Of a stretch of DNA of 64,000 nucleotides, positions 60,650-64,000 are shown one piece after another (position 1 is the stretch's first letter; each line of letters opens with the position of its first letter). Made by a program: the position numbers and the translations under genes. The DNA lies in NCBI RefSeq assembly GCF_029542625.1, contig NZ_CP120733.1, forward strand, positions 3,968,001-4,032,000. Direction: 5' to 3'. This DNA is from Tepidibacter hydrothermalis. GTDB lineage: Bacteria > Bacillota > Clostridia > Peptostreptococcales > Peptostreptococcaceae. The notes beneath the pieces are model-generated. The model ran no database searches. It worked only from the letters and a program-made list of their open reading frames with translations, and was not told where the DNA came from.

Positions 60650-61048
60650 ATGGCTAAACCTAAAAAGAAAGCTACACGTGTTAGAAGAAAAGAGCGTAAA
60701 AATATAGAACGTGGTCATGCTCATATTCAGTCAACTTTCAATAATACGATAATTACATTAACTGATGTTCACGGAAATGCAATTTCATGGGCTAGTGCAG
60801 GACAATTAGGATTCAAAGGATCTAGAAAAGCTACTCCATTTGCAGCACAAATGGCTGCAGAAACAGCTTCTAAAGGAGCTATGGAGCACGGATTAAAGAC
60901 AGTAGAGGTATTTGTAAAAGGACCAGGACCAGGACGTGAAGCAGCTATAAGATCATTACAAGCTGCAGGACTTGACGTTACTATGATAAAAGACGTTACT
61001 CCAATACCACACAATGGTTGTAGACCGCCAAAGAGAAGAAGAGTGTAA
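60650..61048 (+). CDS. rpsK: 30S ribosomal protein S11
   Basis: The 132-aa S11 contains [21 protein letters not shown] and the end [27 protein letters not shown] upstream. Confidence 0.98.
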   Translation: MAKPKKKATRVRRKERKNIERGHAHIQSTFNNTIITLTDVHGNAISWASAGQLGFKGSRKATPFAAQMAAETASKGAMEHGLKTVEVFVKGPGPGREAAIRSLQAAGLDVTMIKDVTPIPHNGCRPPKRRRV

Positions 61049-61068
61049 TACAGTAGGAGGTGTAATAA

Positions 61069-61692
61069 ATGGCAAGATATACAGGTGCAGTATGTAGACT
61101 ATGCCGTAGAGAAGGAATGAAGTTATTCCTTAAAGGCGATAGATGCTATACAGATAAATGTGCTATAAATAAAAGAAACTATGCGCCAGGTCAACATGGA
61201 CAGGGAAGAAAAAAAGTTTCTAACTATGGATTACAATTAAGAGAAAAGCAAAAAGTTAAGAGAATATATGGAGTTCTAGAAACTCAATTCAGAAACCTTT
61301 ATGAAAAGGCTGAAAAAATGCCAGGAATAACAGGTGAAAACTTACTTAGCTTATTAGAGAGAAGACTTGACAACACTGTTTATAGAATGGGACTTGCTTC
61401 TTCAAGAAAAGAAGCTAGACAATTAGTAAGACATGGACATTTTTCATTAAATGGACATAAAGCTAATGTACCTTCTATGATAATGCAAGTTGGAGATGTT
61501 ATAGCTGTTAAAGATAACTCTAAATCTTCAGCTAAATTCAAAGCACTAGTTGAAAACTCTACAAGAGTTGCTCCTAAGTGGATTGATGCAAGCATAGAAA
61601 AGATGGAAGCTAAGATAACTGCTTTACCAGTAAGAGAAGATGTAGATTTAGAAATAGCAGAGCACTTAATCGTAGAGCTTTACTCTAAGTAA
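61069..61692 (+). CDS. rpsD: 30S ribosomal protein S4
   Basis: The 207-aa S4 has an N-terminal zinc-type Cys cluster (Cys9, Cys12, Cys26, Cys31) and the S4 RNA-binding domain ([29 protein letters not shown]). In this genome it lies in the alpha operon. Confidence 0.97.
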   Translation: MARYTGAVCRLCRREGMKLFLKGDRCYTDKCAINKRNYAPGQHGQGRKKVSNYGLQLREKQKVKRIYGVLETQFRNLYEKAEKMPGITGENLLSLLERRLDNTVYRMGLASSRKEARQLVRHGHFSLNGHKANVPSMIMQVGDVIAVKDNSKSSAKFKALVENSTRVAPKWIDASIEKMEAKITALPVREDVDLEIAEHLIVELYSK

Positions 61693-61760
61693 TAAATTGA
61701 GTTGTATCGTAGAAATGTTTGCCCTCAGTGGATTAATAAAAATTAAGGAGGGTTTTATTA

Positions 61761-62708
61761 ATGATTGAAATAGAAAAGCCTAGAATAGAAATTTGCGAAA
61801 TAAGCGAAGATAATAGATATGGTAAATTTATCGTAGAACCTCTAGAAAGAGGATACGGAATTACTGTAGGAAACGCATTAAGAAGAATATTACTTTCTTC
61901 ACTTCCAGGAGTTGCTGTTACTTCTATAAAAATAGATGGAGTACTTCATGAGTTCTCTACTATACCGGGTGTAAAAGAAGATGTAACAGAAATAATGCTT
62001 GCTTTAAAAGAATTATCTGCTGAGATAGATGGAGAAGGTAGTAGAACATTGAAAATAGAAGCTCAGGGTGAGGGTGTAATAACTGGTAAAGATATTATAT
62101 GTCCTCCTGATGTAGAGATATTAAGTAAGGATTTACGTATAGCAACTTTAGATACAAATGCTAAATTTAACATGGAAATAAATGTAGACAAAGGAAGAGG
62201 TTACGTTCCAGCTGAAAACAATAAAACTGAGAACATGCCTATTGGTGTAATTCCTGTTGACTCTATATATACTCCAGTTGAAAAAGTAAGTTATAAAGTT
62301 GAAAATACAAGAGTAGGCCAAATAACAGATTATGATAAATTAATATTTGAAGTTTGGACTAACGGAAGTATAAATCCTCAAGAGGGAATCTCTCTTGGTG
62401 CTAAGATATTAGTAGAACACTTAAACTTATTCATCAACCTTACAGAGCATGTTGGAAATGTTGAAATAATGGTGGAAAAAGAAGAAGATAAAAAAGAGAA
62501 AGTTTTAGAGATGACTATCGAAGAACTTGATCTTTCTGTTAGATCGTATAATTGCTTAAAGAGAGCAGGTATAAATTCTGTTGAAGAATTAAGCAGTAAA
62601 AGCGAAGAAGACATGATGAAAGTTAGAAACTTAGGTAAAAAGTCATTAGAAGAGGTTATTCAAAAACTTGAAGAGCTTGAACTAGGACTTAAGCCGAGTG
62701 AAGACTAA
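61761..62708 (+). CDS. rpoA: DNA-directed RNA polymerase subunit alpha
   Basis: The 315-aa subunit has the N-terminal assembly domain ([24 protein letters not shown]), a linker and the C-terminal domain (about 248-315) with [22 protein letters not shown] and [10 protein letters not shown] that binds UP elements and regulators. Confidence 0.98.
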   Translation: MIEIEKPRIEICEISEDNRYGKFIVEPLERGYGITVGNALRRILLSSLPGVAVTSIKIDGVLHEFSTIPGVKEDVTEIMLALKELSAEIDGEGSRTLKIEAQGEGVITGKDIICPPDVEILSKDLRIATLDTNAKFNMEINVDKGRGYVPAENNKTENMPIGVIPVDSIYTPVEKVSYKVENTRVGQITDYDKLIFEVWTNGSINPQEGISLGAKILVEHLNLFINLTEHVGNVEIMVEKEEDKKEKVLEMTIEELDLSVRSYNCLKRAGINSVEELSSKSEEDMMKVRNLGKKSLEEVIQKLEELELGLKPSED

Positions 62709-62725
62709 GAAAAGGAGGGAATGAC

Positions 62726-63067
62726 ATGGCTAAGTACCGTAAATTAGGTCGTGTAACTGCTCACAGAAACATGATGCTTAGAAACTTAGTTACTGATCTT
62801 TTAAAGAATAAAAAAATAGAGACTACAGTAACAAGAGCAAAAGAAACACGCAGAATGGCTGAAAAAATGATAACTCTAGCAAAAAGAGGAGACTTACATG
62901 CTAGACGTCAAGTATCAGCTTACGTTTTAGATGAAACTGTAATCAAAAACTTATTTGATGAAATCGCACCTAAATACCAAGAAAGAAATGGTGGATATAC
63001 AAGAATTATAAAGCTTGGTGTTAGAAAAGGTGATGGAGCTGAAGTAGGAATACTAGAATTAGTATAG
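62726..63067 (+). CDS. rplQ: 50S ribosomal protein L17
   Basis: The 113-aa L17 begins [20 protein letters not shown] and has the Arg-rich [23 protein letters not shown]. Last gene of the ribosomal cluster. Confidence 0.97.
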   Translation: MAKYRKLGRVTAHRNMMLRNLVTDLLKNKKIETTVTRAKETRRMAEKMITLAKRGDLHARRQVSAYVLDETVIKNLFDEIAPKYQERNGGYTRIIKLGVRKGDGAEVGILELV

Positions 63068-63073
63068 TAGAAG

Positions 63074-63108
63074 ATGGAATTAGGCTAATAGCTTAATTCC
63101 TATTTTTT
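63074..63108 (+). terminator. Terminator of the ribosomal protein cluster
   Basis: Stem GGAATTAGGCT / AGCTTAATTCC (63076-63086 and 63090-63100, one G-T pair) followed by ATTTTTTT. Confidence 0.88.
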
Positions 63109-63518
63109 TATAACGAATAGGAAATTATATTCCTTTTTAAGTTGTGGATAAATATAATTTTCGTTATGAGTTTCAAAAAAATTTACATTTAAGATTCTTC
63201 TAAAGAAGAACTTTTTTATATACTAAGGTATTATAAATTTTTTGGTTTGTGGATAATTTATTGAAAAAACTACATTTGAATCAAGTATTGCTGTATATAC
63301 AATAAAATTATAGATTTTCGTATTAATTTCAAAATAAAGTAAGATTTATACTTTTAAAAGTTATTTTATTTTTATATAATAGAATCTAGGTTATATAATA
63401 GGGCTTGACCCATATAAAAATAAAATAACTTTTAAAACACCTTATGAAATTCAAAGAAGTCAACCTTTAAAGATTTTATATAATAAAGACTTTTTGATAA
63501 TAGAAAAGAGGTAAAAAT
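63109..63518. other. Intergenic region with DnaA-like boxes and a 26-bp inverted repeat
   Basis: No gene is seen. It has two TGTGGATAA boxes (63143-63151 and 63248-63256), loosely repeated ATTTTCG..TTTCAAAA segments (about 63157 and 63315), and the perfect inverted repeat at 63352-63437. The ecfA promoter is not obvious. Confidence 0.6.
63352..63437. repeat. Perfect 26-bp inverted repeat with 34-bp centre
   Basis: Arms at 63352-63377 and 63412-63437 are fully complementary. The centre contains a TATAAT and a short GGG/CCC stem (63401-63411). It could be a miniature palindromic element or a transcript-processing hairpin. Confidence 0.75.
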
Positions 63519-64000
63519 ATGAATGACATAGTTAAGATAGATAATATATCTTTTGAATATTCTCAAGAAAACATTCAGTCAAAAGCGCTTGATGAATTGA
63601 ATTTAGATATCAAAAGAGGAGAATTTGTGGTTATTATAGGACACAATGGTTCTGGAAAATCCACATTATCAAAGAATTTAAATGCTATACTAAAGCCTAC
63701 AAAGGGAAATATACTTATAAATGATATGAATACAAAAGATGATTCTAAACTTTGGAATATAAGACAGAGTGCAGGTATGGTATTCCAAAATCCAGACAAC
63801 CAAATAGTAGCAACAGTAGTAGAAGAGGATGTTGCTTTTGGACCTGAAAATTTAGGGATACAGCCAGATGAGATAAAAAAAAGAGTTGAAGAATCTTTGA
63901 AATCTGTTGGAATGTATGAATTTAAGGATAAAGCACCACATTTACTGTCAGGAGGACAAAAACAAAGAGTTGCAATTGCAGGAATTATTGCTATGAAACC
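63519..64000 (+). CDS. ecfA1: Energy-coupling factor transporter ATPase EcfA1 (partial, runs off the window)
   Basis: The first 160 residues of an ABC ATPase: Walker [10 protein letters not shown]-loop [21 protein letters not shown] (the QNPDNQ form typical of EcfA) and signature [13 protein letters not shown]. It powers uptake of vitamins or metals with EcfA2 and EcfT, whose genes normally follow. AGAGGTAA precedes the ATG. The position after rplQ is conserved in Firmicutes. Confidence 0.94.
   Translation, partial: MNDIVKIDNISFEYSQENIQSKALDELNLDIKRGEFVVIIGHNGSGKSTLSKNLNAILKPTKGNILINDMNTKDDSKLWNIRQSAGMVFQNPDNQIVATVVEEDVAFGPENLGIQPDEIKKRVEESLKSVGMYEFKDKAPHLLSGGQKQRVAIAGIIAMK

Noticed and set aside
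63109-63518. Chromosomal replication origin
   Set aside because: There are only two DnaA-like boxes, and neither dnaA nor dnaN nor gidA is nearby.

Overview
The window is a low-GC, almost entirely plus-strand stretch of a spore-forming Firmicute of class Clostridia. The gene order gltX - cysS - mrnC - thyX - rlmB - yacP - sigH - tuf - rpoBC - str/S10/spc/alpha operons, a sigma-H gene, a DisA-type c-di-AMP synthase, zinc-binding (C+) forms of L33, L36 and S14, and an archaeal/eukaryal-type prolyl-tRNA synthetase under a T-box leader all fit a Peptostreptococcaceae-like relative of Clostridioides. That placement is an inference from gene order and protein type; no database was searched. An rRNA operon followed by co-directional housekeeping genes also fits an origin-proximal leading strand.

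Layout. 1-1607: 3' part of a 23S rRNA gene and a 5S rRNA gene. 1678-12317: thioredoxin-like protein, an EF-G paralogue with an altered G3 motif, clpC (without the ctsR-mcsA-mcsB genes often upstream), radA, disA, a small minus-strand MazG-like gene, carD-like and a PIN/TRAM membrane protein. 12379-15106: a small accessory operon of an XRE regulator with a perfect palindromic operator candidate and four membrane or exported proteins (DUF2157, GDYXXLXY, two tiny ones). 15189-25959: ispD-ispF, T-box-proS, a minus-strand STAS-like gene, a catalytically eroded second prolyl-tRNA synthetase, gltX, cysK, a tiny SHOCT-like gene, cysE, cysS, mrnC. 25960-26808: 850 bp without a gene but full of long imperfect hairpins. 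26809-29710: thyX, rlmB, yacP, sigH, tRNA-Thr. 29774-47008: tuf1, rpmG-secE-nusG, rplK-rplA, L10 leader-rplJ-rplL, rpoB-rpoC, L7Ae-like, rpsL-rpsG-fusA-tuf2. 47382-63067: the complete S10-spc-alpha ribosomal cluster with secY, adk, map, a KOW protein, infA, rpoA and rplQ. 63519-64000: 5' part of an ECF-transporter ATPase gene.

How it fits together. Most of the window is the translation and transcription core: ribosomal proteins, elongation factors, RNA polymerase, NusG, three aminoacyl-tRNA synthetases, rRNA modification and maturation (rlmB, mrnC). Cysteine synthesis (cysE, cysK) sits beside cysS, and both cys genes carry a similar palindrome in their upstream regions.

Most interesting: the functional ProRS (16700-18142) belongs to the class without an INS editing domain. 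The adjacent gene (18895-20421) is a bacterial-type ProRS whose class II catalytic motifs are gone while the INS (YbaK-like) editing domain and the anticodon-binding domain look intact. This suggests a ProRS converted into a stand-alone trans-editing factor. Secondary signals are the structured non-coding block at 25960-26808, two families of dispersed intergenic repeats (2226-2407 plus 22033-22098; 7186-7535), a 26-bp perfect inverted repeat at 63352-63437, near-identical tuf genes, an EF-G paralogue lacking the catalytic histidine, and several leader or initiation structures in ribosomal operons.
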